DNA of 64,000 nt from DATARH01 sp963778385 (GCA_963778385.1 CAVZUA010000041.1:186001-250000), one strand, 5' to 3'; shown: positions 51,907 through 60,653, counted from the first letter of the stretch. Notes: generated from the sequence alone by a model not told the origin. A program made the numbers and translations.

Positions 51907-54021
51907 GTGAGCCAGCCTGTGATCATGACGCTTTTTGACGACGTGCACGGTTACGCGTGCCGCGAAGAAAGCCACGACATCGAGGGCTGGCACCGGCTCA
52001 TCGTGGGCGCGAAGGCTCCCAGTAAAGACTTGCTCCCACTGCTGTGCGGCGCGCGCTTTGGCACCAAGCGCAGCGCCGCCAATTCGCTGCGGCACGGCAA
52101 GAATGTGCGTGACTACCACGCCCTCGTCGCCGACTACGACCTCGAGAAGATGCCGTTCGTTGAGGCGGTCAAGCGGCTACGCGACGCCGAACTCAGCTTT
52201 ATCGCCTACACGACGCCAAGCCACACCGCGGCGACCCCGCGCTGGCGGGTGATCGTGTTCTTCTCGACGGCGATTCCGGCGTCACAGCTCGCCAAATTCG
52301 CCGGCTGGCTAAACGGCGTTTTGGGCGGCGTGTTGGCGAGCGAAACCCAAAGCATCGGCAGCGCCTTCTATTACGGTCAGATCGATGGCGCGGTGTTCGA
52401 GACCGCCTTTGAAGCCGAGGGCGAGCCTCTCGACGAATGCGACGAGCTCGCCGCCGGCGCGATCCCGCTACGAAGCAAGGGCGGTAATGGCGACAGCCTC
52501 AAAAAGCTCGACGACCTCGAATTGGAGCGGCTGATCCGCGAGGCCGAGAATCTCGGCGGCGCGTCATGGGAGCTGGCCGTGCGTTGGGCGCGCCTCGGGA
52601 TCAAGGCCGAGGATGCGGAAAAGAACTTGCTCGCCCTGTTCGATCAGGTCGATGCGGCAAAGCAGGATGGGCGGTGGCAGAAGCGCCGGGCGCTGGTCGG
52701 GCGCTGGGTCGCGCGCGCCTACGCCAGGCTCGCGAAGAAATTGCACGGCCCCTTTGGCGCGGCGCTGCACTTTGTCGAGGAAGAGCCGCACTGGGTCGGC
52801 GCGATACGGCTCAACGCCTTCAGCCAGACGATCGAGGTCTGTGAGCCGTTTCCGGCCGCCGAGGGACAGGTGAACGGCACTTCCTACCGGCCGCTGAGAG
52901 AAAACAAAGATGTCCTGGAAATGATGCTGGCGATGCAGGCCTGCGGTTTCGATATCGGAAAGCTGGCGGCGTTCGACCTAATCGTGCTCGCCGCCGAGCG
53001 GCACCCCTTCCACCCCGTGCGGCAGTTCCTCGATTCCCTTGAGGGCGCGTGGGACGGCGAGGAGCGGGCTGGCCAACTCCTCCTCGACTATTTCCCGTGC
53101 GGTCGCGAGCCGGATCCCGAGCTGTCCGGGGAAGAGAACCGCCCGGCGGTCGACGCCATGACGAGCTACCTCGAACATGTCGGCCGCAATTTCATTGTCG
53201 GTGCGGTCGCGCGCATCTTCGAGCCAGGCTGCAAGCTCGATACCGCGCCCCTCGTCATCGGCCCGCAAGGCTGGGGCAAGAGCCAAGGGGTGGAGGCGCT
53301 GTGCCCACGGCGGGAGTGGTACAGCGACGACTTGTCCGCCGATTTAGCCGACCGCGACACCAAGCAATCCATTGTCGGTATCTGGCTTTGCGAGATTCCT
53401 GAAATCACCCACCACAAGCGGGGCGTGAACCTCTTTAAGGCCTTCATGTCACGCCGGTTCGACCGGTTCCGCGCCCCCTACGGGCGCGGGCCACAGGATT
53501 ACCCGCGGACCTGCGCCTTCTTCAGTACCAGCAATCGCACCGAATTTTATGACGACACTGGCAACAGGCGAATTTATCCGGCGCATCTGCTTAAGCCGGT
53601 CGATGTCGAAGCGATCAAGCGCGACATCCTCATGCTGTGGGCAGAGGCTGTCGCGCTCTATCGCGCCGGTCACAAATGGTGGCTGGCGTCAAATATCGAG
53701 GCCATTGCCCAGGCCGAGCAGGCGGAGCACTTCGAGGGAGACACCTGGGATGACGACTTCCTCGAATGGGTTGAGGGGCACGAACGGGTGCGAGCCCAAA
53801 GGGGTGACACCACCCCCTTCTTGTTCTCGCTGTCGGGCGCGCTGATCGGCGCGATCGGGCTCTACGCCGCCAAGGACGAGGTGCCGCTCGGCCACCGGCA
53901 TTACACCAAAACCGACGAGATGCGCCTCGCCCACCGGTTGCGGATTCTCGGCTTCGAGCAGGTGCCCTACCGAAGTCGCGCGACCGGCCGCGCCAAGCTG
54001 TGGCGGCGGAATAACACATGA
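51907..54021 (+). CDS. VapE-family virulence-associated E protein, replication ATPase/helicase
   Basis: The 704-residue protein matches the VapE family, the putative replication-initiation ATPases of phage satellites and some phages. An N-terminal half (about 1-400) resembles an archaeo-eukaryotic-primase-like region (DYHALVADYDLEKMPFVEAV). The ATPase carries Walker A VIGPQGWGKSQGVEAL (about 450), a Walker B-like IVGIWLCEIPEITHHK, and RTCAFFSTSNRTEFYDD, with later ALYRAGHKWWL. The GTG start follows GGGAGGC. Its stop overlaps the next frame (ATGA) and is followed after 20 bases by a perfect inverted repeat. Confidence 0.85.
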   Translation: MSQPVIMTLFDDVHGYACREESHDIEGWHRLIVGAKAPSKDLLPLLCGARFGTKRSAANSLRHGKNVRDYHALVADYDLEKMPFVEAVKRLRDAELSFIAYTTPSHTAATPRWRVIVFFSTAIPASQLAKFAGWLNGVLGGVLASETQSIGSAFYYGQIDGAVFETAFEAEGEPLDECDELAAGAIPLRSKGGNGDSLKKLDDLELERLIREAENLGGASWELAVRWARLGIKAEDAEKNLLALFDQVDAAKQDGRWQKRRALVGRWVARAYARLAKKLHGPFGAALHFVEEEPHWVGAIRLNAFSQTIEVCEPFPAAEGQVNGTSYRPLRENKDVLEMMLAMQACGFDIGKLAAFDLIVLAAERHPFHPVRQFLDSLEGAWDGEERAGQLLLDYFPCGREPDPELSGEENRPAVDAMTSYLEHVGRNFIVGAVARIFEPGCKLDTAPLVIGPQGWGKSQGVEALCPRREWYSDDLSADLADRDTKQSIVGIWLCEIPEITHHKRGVNLFKAFMSRRFDRFRAPYGRGPQDYPRTCAFFSTSNRTEFYDDTGNRRIYPAHLLKPVDVEAIKRDILMLWAEAVALYRAGHKWWLASNIEAIAQAEQAEHFEGDTWDDDFLEWVEGHERVRAQRGDTTPFLFSLSGALIGAIGLYAAKDEVPLGHRHYTKTDEMRLAHRLRILGFEQVPYRSRATGRAKLWRRNNT

Positions 54022-54040
54022 AAAATAGGTTCCAAAGCAG

Positions 54041-54102
54041 GTGGGGACGGCATGGACAGGTGCGGACATGGCGGCGTCCACACCTGTCCATGCCGTCCCC
54101 AC
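54041..54102. repeat. Perfect 22-bp inverted repeat after vapE, candidate replication origin
   Basis: GTGGGGACGGCATGGACAGG plus TG (54041-54062) is an exact reverse complement of 54081-54102, separated by 18 bases. Inside the loop GGAC and GTCC can pair further. It begins 20 bases after the vapE stop. In phage satellites the origin commonly lies right downstream of the primase/rep gene, which this placement matches. It could also be an RNA hairpin controlling the next gene. A chance 22-bp perfect palindrome arm is very unlikely. Confidence 0.85.
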
Positions 54103-54242
54103 GAGCTGAAAAGGCGCAAAACACGAATTTTTTCGTGGAGGAGGAGAAGGGCCTGACGCTGACGGCACGTCTCCATCTGACCCAACTCAGCCGCGCAAAC
54201 GCGGGGGCTTTCCTGCTCTGGCCTCCGGGAGTTGCTCAAACC

Positions 54243-54458
54243 ATGATCCGCTCGCGCAGCTGCTGCCCGATCTGCGGCGAGTCCGCCTGGCTCGGCGTCG
54301 CATCAAGCCCGCGGGAGCTGTTCTGCCCGGCGCATTGCCCCGGGCTTAGCGCCGAAGCGCGCGCCGCTTACGTCGCCGCGGAAGCGCGATTGGTGCGATC
54401 GGCACCGCTTTACCCGCAACACCACAAGCCCCCGAAGCAGCGCCACTGGAGGAAGTGA
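54243..54458 (+). CDS. Small zinc-ribbon-like protein
   Basis: A 71-residue protein from MIRSRSCCPICGESAWLGVA, with CPIC and later FCPAHC giving a C-x2-C...C-x3-C arrangement that could bind zinc, and a basic tail. The frame also opens at 54018 on the vapE stop (ATGA), but that upstream 75 residues run through the inverted repeat and look non-coding. GGGAG lies upstream of 54243 at a slightly long spacing. The start is therefore uncertain. Confidence 0.5.
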   Translation: MIRSRSCCPICGESAWLGVASSPRELFCPAHCPGLSAEARAAYVAAEARLVRSAPLYPQHHKPPKQRHWRK

Positions 54459-55163
54459 TGAGCAGCAGCACCGCCCTTGCGCTTTACGACCGCCTGAAGC
54501 GCGAGGTCGCCGTCGGCAACACTGCGGTCACCACCATCAGCGGACGTGCCCGGCTGATCCTAGCGATCGACGCCACCGCCAGCCGCCAGCCGACCTGGGA
54601 CCGCGCCTGCCAGATCCAGGGCGAAATGTTCGGGGCCGTCGCAGGAACTCGGCGGCCTCGACGTCAAGCTGATGTTCTTCCGCGGCTATGACGAATGCCG
54701 GGCCTCGCGCTGGCTGCACACCGCGACCGAACTGCACCGCGCGATGGCCGCGGTCTCGTGCGTCGGCGGCGAAACCCAGATCGCGCGCGTCCTTGAGCAC
54801 ACCATCGCCGAAACCCAACGACAGCGCATCCAGGCACTGGTTTTTGTCGGCGACTGCATGGAGGAGAGCGCCGACCGGCTCTGCCGTCTCGCCAGTAACC
54901 TTGGTGGGCTGAGCGTGCCGATCTTCATCCTGCACGAAGGCGCGGAGCCAGTTGCCGGCAGCACCTTCCGCGAGATGTGCCGGCGGGCGCGCGGCGCATA
55001 TCTGCCGTTCGACCTGTCGTCGATCGATCAGCTGCGTCGGCTTCTTGGCGGAATTGCCGCCTATGCCGCCGGCGGTGACGTCGCGCTCGAACGCTACAGT
55101 CGCGACAAGAAGATCGCCGGCCCCGTGCTCCATTTGACGCAGCAGCTGCGCCGGGGAGGCTGA
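54458..55163 (+). pseudogene. VWA-domain-like protein, frameshifted
   Basis: The first frame gives MSSSTALALYDRLKREVA, then LILAIDATASRQPTW, a D-x-T-x-S metal-site-like motif typical of VWA domains, and breaks near 54640. The next frame continues with QELGGLDVKLMFFRGYDECR, VGGETQIARVLEHTI (the T of the MIDAS site) and LVFVGDCMEE, the usual order. A loss of two bases or gain of one explains it. ATG 54458 overlaps the preceding stop and follows GGAGGAAGTG. VWA proteins act in protein interactions; role here unknown. Confidence 0.75.
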
Positions 55164-55164
55164 C

Positions 55165-56016
55165 ATGGCGAAGGATCCCGCCTCTCTGCGGCCTTCTTGG
55201 AAGCGGAGCGGCTACGAGCATTACGTCACCGAGCCCCAGCTGGTGACGGCGCTCACCGATTTCGTGCTGCCCGACATCGGCATTGGCCCCGACACTCTGA
55301 TGTGGGAACCGGCCGCCGGCGAAGGACCGATCGTCGCCGGGCTCGAACAGCGCGGCCACGCCGTCATCGCCAGCGATATCGCGCCGCGTTCGGCCAACGT
55401 ACAGAAACTCGATTTCCTGCGTGAAGCGCCGCCGCCCGAGATGGTCGACGGGCTCATCTGCACCAACCCGCCATGGTCGCGGACGCTCCTCGACACCTTT
55501 ATCGCCCGCTGTCTCAGCTTGCTCGACCAGCGCCGGATTCGCGGTGTCGTGCTGCTGCTGCGGCTCGACCACATGGGCACCAAGGGCCGCGCTGGTCTGA
55601 TCGAGCGCGCCGCCTATCTGCGCACTTGTAATTGGCGTCCAATCTGGATCCCGGGCACCCCGCGAGAGGGCCGCTGGCCGGCTGAATGGATCGTCTGGCT
55701 GCGTGATCGGGGCGGGCCACCGATCCACCGTGCTTTGACTATGGAGGCGCTTAATTCCCCCGAACTGCCGCTCGCCTGGCCCCTGCCGCCTCTACCAGCG
55801 CCGATGAAGGCACCGCCACCCCCAGCGCTACAACCGCCACCAACGATCGGCGGCAATGGCCACGCCGCGATCGATTGGACGGCGCCTGACAAGGCGATCG
55901 AGGAGACGCTGCTGGCAATGTTCCCGCCTACCGCCCAGGCCTTCGGAGTTCTGCGCAATGTCGCACAGGAGCACGCCAAGCGGTTCCTGGCGGCACGTCA
56001 TCCGAAATCCGCGTAA
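55165..56016 (+). CDS. SAM-dependent DNA methyltransferase-like protein
   Basis: A 283-residue protein with motif I WEPAAGEGPIVAGL and motif IV ICTNPPWSRTLL, the N-P-P-W form of adenine-specific DNA or RNA methyltransferases. The order I then IV without an intervening target domain fits a gamma-like class. A C-terminal Pro-rich linker (WPLPPLPAPMKAPPPPALQP) leads to a short helix. GGGAGG precedes the ATG at 55165, two bases after the VWA gene stop. It could protect the element's own DNA. No restriction partner is present. Confidence 0.72.
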   Translation: MAKDPASLRPSWKRSGYEHYVTEPQLVTALTDFVLPDIGIGPDTLMWEPAAGEGPIVAGLEQRGHAVIASDIAPRSANVQKLDFLREAPPPEMVDGLICTNPPWSRTLLDTFIARCLSLLDQRRIRGVVLLLRLDHMGTKGRAGLIERAAYLRTCNWRPIWIPGTPREGRWPAEWIVWLRDRGGPPIHRALTMEALNSPELPLAWPLPPLPAPMKAPPPPALQPPPTIGGNGHAAIDWTAPDKAIEETLLAMFPPTAQAFGVLRNVAQEHAKRFLAARHPKSA

Positions 56017-56037
56017 CCACCCAAGGAGAGAACGACC

Positions 56038-56364
56038 ATGCGCTACGCCACAGAACTGACGGAAAAGGAGCGCGAGGAGTTTTTCGGGCAGCATGCCGGG
56101 CGGCAGGCCGCGGCATCGATCCTGCGACTGGCGAGCTTTCGTGGAACTACGGACAGGTCCTGGACCCCTATGGGATCTACCCAGAGCCGCCAGACGATTG
56201 CTGGTGTGTTTTGCCGCAATTATTTTGCGCGCGCCCCCGGCAGCGATCTCTGGGTTGAGTTGGGCGACATCCCAGAGCCTGTCCGCGAAGCGCTCTGGGC
56301 GAGGGTGTGGGGCGAGCCTGACCGGTGGGATGACGTCTTGCCGTTCGTTGACGAGCCGTTATGA
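56038..56364 (+). CDS. Small hypothetical element protein
   Basis: A 108-residue protein from MRYATELTEKEREEFFGQHA to DDVLPFVDEPL. Charged, mostly helical, with RNYFARAPGSDLWVELGD and a PEPVREALWARVWGEP segment. AAGGAGAG lies before the ATG. It follows the methyltransferase gene in the same direction. No domain was recognised. Confidence 0.5.
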   Translation: MRYATELTEKEREEFFGQHAGRQAAASILRLASFRGTTDRSWTPMGSTQSRQTIAGVFCRNYFARAPGSDLWVELGDIPEPVREALWARVWGEPDRWDDVLPFVDEPL

Positions 56365-56518
56365 CCGCCGCGCCCGCGCCGCTGAGGCAGTCTCACCAGC
56401 ACGCCCGCCACACCCCTGATACGCCGACGGCCCGCGGTCGTCAGATTGGCCTTTCCGCCATGGCTCGATGCACTTCCGAGCTATAAAAGTAGGGTAGTCA
56501 CCCAAGGAGGTGTCTTCG

Positions 56519-56923
56519 ATGTCCCGACGATGGCAGCCAACCGCGAAAGAGCGCGAGCAAGTGTCGATGATGGTGGCGCTTGGGATTCCGCAAACCGCGG
56601 TGTGCGCAATCATGGGCGTCACCGACAAGACGCTGAACCGCGTCTGCCGCTATGAGATCACCACTGGCCGAGCAAAGGCCAATATCACGATCGGCGAGAA
56701 GCTGTTCCAAGTCGCCAAGCGCGGCAATGTGGCCGCTATGATCTTTTGGCTCAAAACCCGGGCCGGCTGGCGCGAAACCATCACGATCGAACAATCGAAG
56801 CCCGTGGCGGAGATGAGCGATGCCGAACTCAACCGCGTGCTGATCGCCAACGGGCTCGAGCCTATCGACCTTACGATCGGTGAAGCCAGCGTCGTTCCCT
56901 TTCCACGGCGGTCTCGGCGTTAG
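56519..56923 (+). CDS. Phage terminase-small-subunit-like protein
   Basis: A 134-residue protein with a helix-turn-helix (MMVALGIPQTAVCAIMGVTD then KTLNRVCRYEITTGRAKANI) and the conserved-looking block LFQVAKRGNVAAMIFWLKTR followed by AGWRE, which recurs in small phage proteins often called terminase small subunit. AAGGAGG lies eight bases before ATG 56519; the GTG at 56510 is too close to it. If true, it could recruit a helper phage's packaging motor, as in satellites. Confidence 0.65.
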   Translation: MSRRWQPTAKEREQVSMMVALGIPQTAVCAIMGVTDKTLNRVCRYEITTGRAKANITIGEKLFQVAKRGNVAAMIFWLKTRAGWRETITIEQSKPVAEMSDAELNRVLIANGLEPIDLTIGEASVVPFPRRSRR

Positions 56924-56925
56924 TC

Positions 56926-57162
56926 ATGGGCGACCGCCATCAGCGCTGGCTGCAGTTCCTCCTCGCAGAGCGCCTGCGGCGCACCGAGTACCGCGCGACG
57001 CACCGAAGCGCTGCGGAATGGCTCGAGGCTGAGCTCGATGCTATGTGCGAACGGCTTGCAGGGGGTGTCGCTGACGGCAACTTCTGCTCGCCGGAGGTTG
57101 ACCTCGAACGCGAAGCGGCCGCGATTGAGACCTGGTTCAGCGAGCATGGGTATACGTGTTGA
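56926..57162 (+). CDS. Small hypothetical element protein
   Basis: A 78-residue protein, MGDRHQRWLQFLLAERLRRT onward, helical and acidic in the middle, starting two bases after the preceding stop. No family recognised. Confidence 0.45.
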   Translation: MGDRHQRWLQFLLAERLRRTEYRATHRSAAEWLEAELDAMCERLAGGVADGNFCSPEVDLEREAAAIETWFSEHGYTC

Positions 57163-57530
57163 GGCGATGCTTCCGGCGCCGTGACTTCCTGCGACCGCGC
57201 TCCCTATCGCCTTGAAAACCGTTATATTTTTCGATGATCCTGAGACCCGCTATCTCCGGGTCGGTTCACGCCGCCGATAGCGCGGGCCAGGTCGCGCAGG
57301 GCCGAAGACATCGGCGTACCGGCGATCCCAATACCGCTTTAACTCGTGATTGTTTATTTAGATCACCGGCCCCTTTGGCGTCGGTCATGCCGGAAAAAAT
57401 CAAGGTCTTGCGCCGGCGAAGTTCAGTCAATAATTCTGCACGCGCCGGCCCTCCGGTCAGCGCGACTCTGGGTGCGCTCAGAAGCCCGTAGAGCGCCTGA
57501 AGCCCTCGACCAGGCGACCGCGCGCTGACG
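57163..57530. other. Gap before the integrase gene, no gene seen
   Basis: The 368 bases between the last rightward gene and the leftward integrase contain no supported frame. A short ACCCG...CGGGT hairpin near 57245 and an AT-rich patch near 57345-57365 are the only visible features. Confidence 0.45.
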
Positions 57531-58685
57531 CTACGCCAGCTTCAGCGCCGCTTCCGCCTGAGCGAGCTTGGTCTGATCGTCGAGCGGGTCTTCATACCAG
57601 CCGCCATAGCGATCAAACGTCATGCTGATGGCCGAATGCCCCATTAGCTGTTGCAGCCGCTTGGGGGCAAAGCCGGCCTTGATCCAGCGCCATGCTGCGG
57701 CGTGGCGCAGCATGTGGAAATTGAACGGCTGGCTATACGCATTGGCGATGCCGAGTCGGCGCTGCAGTGGACGAAAGAAGCGGTCGCTGATCACGTTCAG
57801 CTGCTCGACATTCCCAAGGGTGTTGGGGAAAACCAGATTAAGCGGCCCGGCCGGGCATTCCTTTTGCCAGCCGCCCAGCGTGTTGACGAGATCGTCGGAA
57901 ATTGGGATCGAGCGGCGCCCTGCCTTGCTCTTGGGCGGCCCGATCCGACCTCGCTCGTCGGCGCGCTGGCGCACGTAAATCACCTTGCCGTCGAGATCGA
58001 CCGCGCTCCAGAGGAGCCCGCGCAATTCGCCGGCGCGCATGCCGGTATAGATCGCGGTCTTGAGTAGCGCAAAAAAGCGCGTGCCGTTGGTGGCGGCTAG
58101 TAGCTGTGCCAGCTGCTCAGGGGTAGGCACGTTGATTCCGACGAGCAGCCTTTCCTCCTCGCGGGTCTTTTCGCTGATCGTCACCAGTTGCGCCGGATTC
58201 TGGGCAATCAGCCCATGGGTCTGCGCGTATTTGAGGATCATCTTGAGCGTCGACAGCACGCGGCGGGCGAGGTCCCGGCTCATCTTGGGGCGCAGCAGCA
58301 GGTCGTCGCGCCACTTCATCAGGAACGCCTGATTGAGGTTGGCGAGCTTCACAGCGGCTAGCGAGCGGGGCGAGTCGGCTCCGGTCTGGTCCGGAAAAAT
58401 GTGCCGCAGTGTCATCTCGTAGTAACGCAGCGTAACGGGCTCCAGTTTTTCAGCGCGGCAGTGCTGCAGCCATCGCTCCGCCGCGTCCCACAGATTGATC
58501 GACTGGCGCTCCGGGGTGTGGGTGCCGTCGCGCACCTCGCCGATCGTCTTGTGCAGCCATTCCTTGGCTTTGCGCTGGGTGTCAAAACTCTTTATGTGGC
58601 GCTTGTGGAGGTGGTCGCGGTAATCCGCAATCCAGGTCTCGCCGCCGTTGGCGTACTTCCGCCTTCTTACTGATCCGCTTGCCAT
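57531..58685 (-). CDS. int: Tyrosine recombinase / integrase
   Basis: A 384-residue phage-type integrase. An N-terminal arm-binding region (KYANGGETWIADYRDHLHKR) and a SAM-like domain precede the catalytic domain, whose residues are clear: first Arg in IYTGMRAGELRG (about 216), H-x-x-R in FHMLRHAAAW (about 322), then LMGHSAISMTFDRYGGW with the second His and the nucleophilic Tyr near 357. It is oriented inward at the right end of the element, back to back with a small HTH gene. No tRNA gene lies beside it. Confidence 0.93.
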   Translation of the reverse strand: MASGSVRRRKYANGGETWIADYRDHLHKRHIKSFDTQRKAKEWLHKTIGEVRDGTHTPERQSINLWDAAERWLQHCRAEKLEPVTLRYYEMTLRHIFPDQTGADSPRSLAAVKLANLNQAFLMKWRDDLLLRPKMSRDLARRVLSTLKMILKYAQTHGLIAQNPAQLVTISEKTREEERLLVGINVPTPEQLAQLLAATNGTRFFALLKTAIYTGMRAGELRGLLWSAVDLDGKVIYVRQRADERGRIGPPKSKAGRRSIPISDDLVNTLGGWQKECPAGPLNLVFPNTLGNVEQLNVISDRFFRPLQRRLGIANAYSQPFNFHMLRHAAAWRWIKAGFAPKRLQQLMGHSAISMTFDRYGGWYEDPLDDQTKLAQAEAALKLA

Positions 58686-58759
58686 TTGCTTAATACACTA
58701 ACAGCTGCCATATCCTCTATTAGATAGTAACGATAATCCATTGGATCAAGAAAGGTGCG

Positions 58760-58966
58760 ATGGATAAGGCCGAATTCCAGCGGCGGATAAAGCGGCTCGG
58801 ATTGACCCGCGAGGAGGCAGCAAATCGGCTAGGGCTGAGTTTGCCAGGGTTCGAGCACCAGTATTACGGCCGGCGACCGATCACCCGGCAGACCGAACTT
58901 CTGCTCGGGTATCTCGAGGAGGAATGGCGCGCGATCTGCCAGCAGCTGGCGACCAGACGGAAGTAG
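58760..58966 (+). CDS. Small HTH regulator divergent from the integrase
   Basis: A 68-residue helix-turn-helix protein: RLGLTREEAANRLGLSLPGF is the recognition region, followed by RQTELLLGYLEEEW. AAAGG precedes the ATG. The 74 bases between it and int are AT-rich and include ATCCATTGGAT, so this could be the repressor or excision regulator of the element, acting on the shared promoter. Confidence 0.6.
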   Translation: MDKAEFQRRIKRLGLTREEAANRLGLSLPGFEHQYYGRRPITRQTELLLGYLEEEWRAICQQLATRRK

Positions 58967-59452
58967 CGGAGAGGACAAGTCAGCATCACGGCCAAAAACC
59001 CGAGTGAAACTGCCCGACTCTCGAAGCCAGTCGCCGTAAGTCGCCAAGCGGTAAGCCTGCATCTTTCTGAGAAGATCTCCGCCAAGGAACCAACATTCCG
59101 AACTTGCTTCACGCTCTAACTCCGGGGCAAACACTATACGCATGATGGACCGGGCATCGATTGGGTCCACACGAATTGTGGTAATCCGCCCGCGCCGGAC
59201 AAGCCCGATGGTTGGGTTAAGGTATTGTCTTTATAAAGCAACGTTGGGCCAACTCTGGAGGTGTCGCAGGAATATTGTCGGCTTTGGTGGTGCCGCCGGT
59301 GACGATCGGCGTTGCCGACGACGGACTTGTTAGGAGCGAGAGACAACCTTCACCTCCAGGTCGCCCGTAAGGAAATATCATCAGGACCGCCGACCCTGGC
59401 CGCGCCGCTAATCACTGGCTGAACCGGCATAGCCGCACGAGGTGATATTGAA
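58967..59452. other. Right flank of the element, no gene seen
   Basis: The 486 bases hold no convincing gene. Inverted copies of the left-end word are here: AAGTCGCCA at 59038-59046 and CCAGTCGCC at 59027-59035. The attachment site is probably in this stretch or just left of it. Confidence 0.45.
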
Positions 59453-60653
59453 ATGAGCAACAATACCTACAACCCTAAGAAAGTGCTGTGGGACTTGTTG
59501 AACGCTAAAAACCAAAAGCTTTTCAATGATGCCAAACTTAGGATGAATGATGTCGAGGACGCCCTTGCCAAGTTGGAATGGCAAGGGGTCGACACGAGTT
59601 ACGTGCGGGACGCACTCTACGGGCTTGACTACTGGGTCAACTGCACCACAGACGCAGATAACGTCCGGCTTGCGCTTGATTACTTAAACGCGGTAATCGC
59701 TCTTGCGAACCCGCCCAACGCCTTAGCGCAAGACGCCGATGGCAGCTTCGGCACCGGCACGGATGTCTGGTTCCTCAAGTTAGACCGCTCGACGGACCAG
59801 TTGCTCGCGCGGGCGTGGCCGTGGCCACGGCAGCCAATCTTCCTGCAGCGCATCAATGACCCCGTCCGCATGGTGACGTATCTTCAGGATTTGTGTTGGT
59901 CCGATATCACAAGATGCCGGCGTGATACACGTAAAGAATTGAACCTGGCGATCTCGGTTATCGCCCGGCTTGTCATGAAGGGAGGACAAGCCGGCTATTT
60001 GAGCAGCCCGGGGTTTTATCCCGCTTTCGTGCGATTTATTCGCGACTGGCAGGACGCGTCGACGGGATTTTTCGGCGTCACGTATATAATTGATGAGAAG
60101 GGAAATCAACTCCGGACCAAGGACTTGAGTTCTTACCTTTCACATGGTTCGATACGTTCCGCACTTGGTGCGCTGGTGGCCTCAGTTAATCGACACGCTG
60201 CTGGCTATGCAGACGGGGACTTATCCCCAAGGCTGGCTCGATGGTGGTACCAGGATGTCCGACCACAACAATTATGATGTTGCGGAGATCTTCTATCGCG
60301 GCTGGCTGCACATGGTGCCACAGCAACGCGCGGCGGCCAGCCGGGCTGTGCAGCAGATGCTTGATTGGTGTTTGGTGGGATCAGTCAAAAATGATGGAAA
60401 TCTTGTTAGTCCGGACAAGAGCGACCCTATCCCCGATTCGTTTTATTACGCCGCGTCGTTCCTCGATACGATTGGGTATTTCGATCGAGCAAAACGCTTT
60501 TGGACGAAAGACGAACTGCCGGGCAACCCTGAAAGGGTCAAGGCCGGGATGGTTGCACAACTCAAGAATTTCAATCCTTATTACACAGAGGTTGACGATG
60601 CGTTGTTCCGGCTTGGTGTAGCAGAGCATCCTTGGACGAACGCGATTTTGTAA
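59453..60653 (+). pseudogene. Unassigned enzyme-like protein (possible alpha/alpha toroid), frameshifted
   Basis: Two frames read in order make one protein of about 400 residues: MSNNTYNPKKVLWDLLNAKN through DASTGFFGVTYIIDEKGNQL, then, after one extra base near 60131, LTFHMVRYVPHLVRWWPQLI, SDHNNYDVAEIFYRGWLHMV and DSFYYAASFLDTIGYF. The pattern of helix pairs rich in Trp and Tyr, and the D-x-x-T-G-F-F-G block before the T-F-H segment, recalls alpha/alpha-toroid glycan enzymes, an impression only. It shares direction with the genes downstream. Confidence 0.55.

Larger units (their letters stand above)
49285..58970. mobile_element. Integrative element, satellite-like, about 9.7 kb
   Basis: The segment begins where the deacetylase gene is cut and ends beyond a tyrosine integrase and a divergent HTH gene. 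Between them all genes face right and include a VapE ATPase, a candidate origin hairpin, a methyltransferase and a terminase-small-like protein. There are no capsid, portal or tail genes, no conjugation genes and no toxin. The repeated word TGGCGACTT occurs twice at the left end (49391, 49402) and inverted at the right (59038). Attachment sites could not be proven; both ends are estimates. Confidence 0.65.

Noticed and set aside
54018..54242. Upstream part of the frame that overlaps the vapE stop (ATGA).
   Set aside because: It runs through the perfect inverted repeat and reads as low-complexity sequence; the zinc-ribbon part from 54243 looks coding on its own, so the upstream start was not used, though coupling remains possible.
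58686..59452. tRNA gene as integration target beside the integrase.
   Set aside because: No cloverleaf or T-arm sequence was found in the flank.
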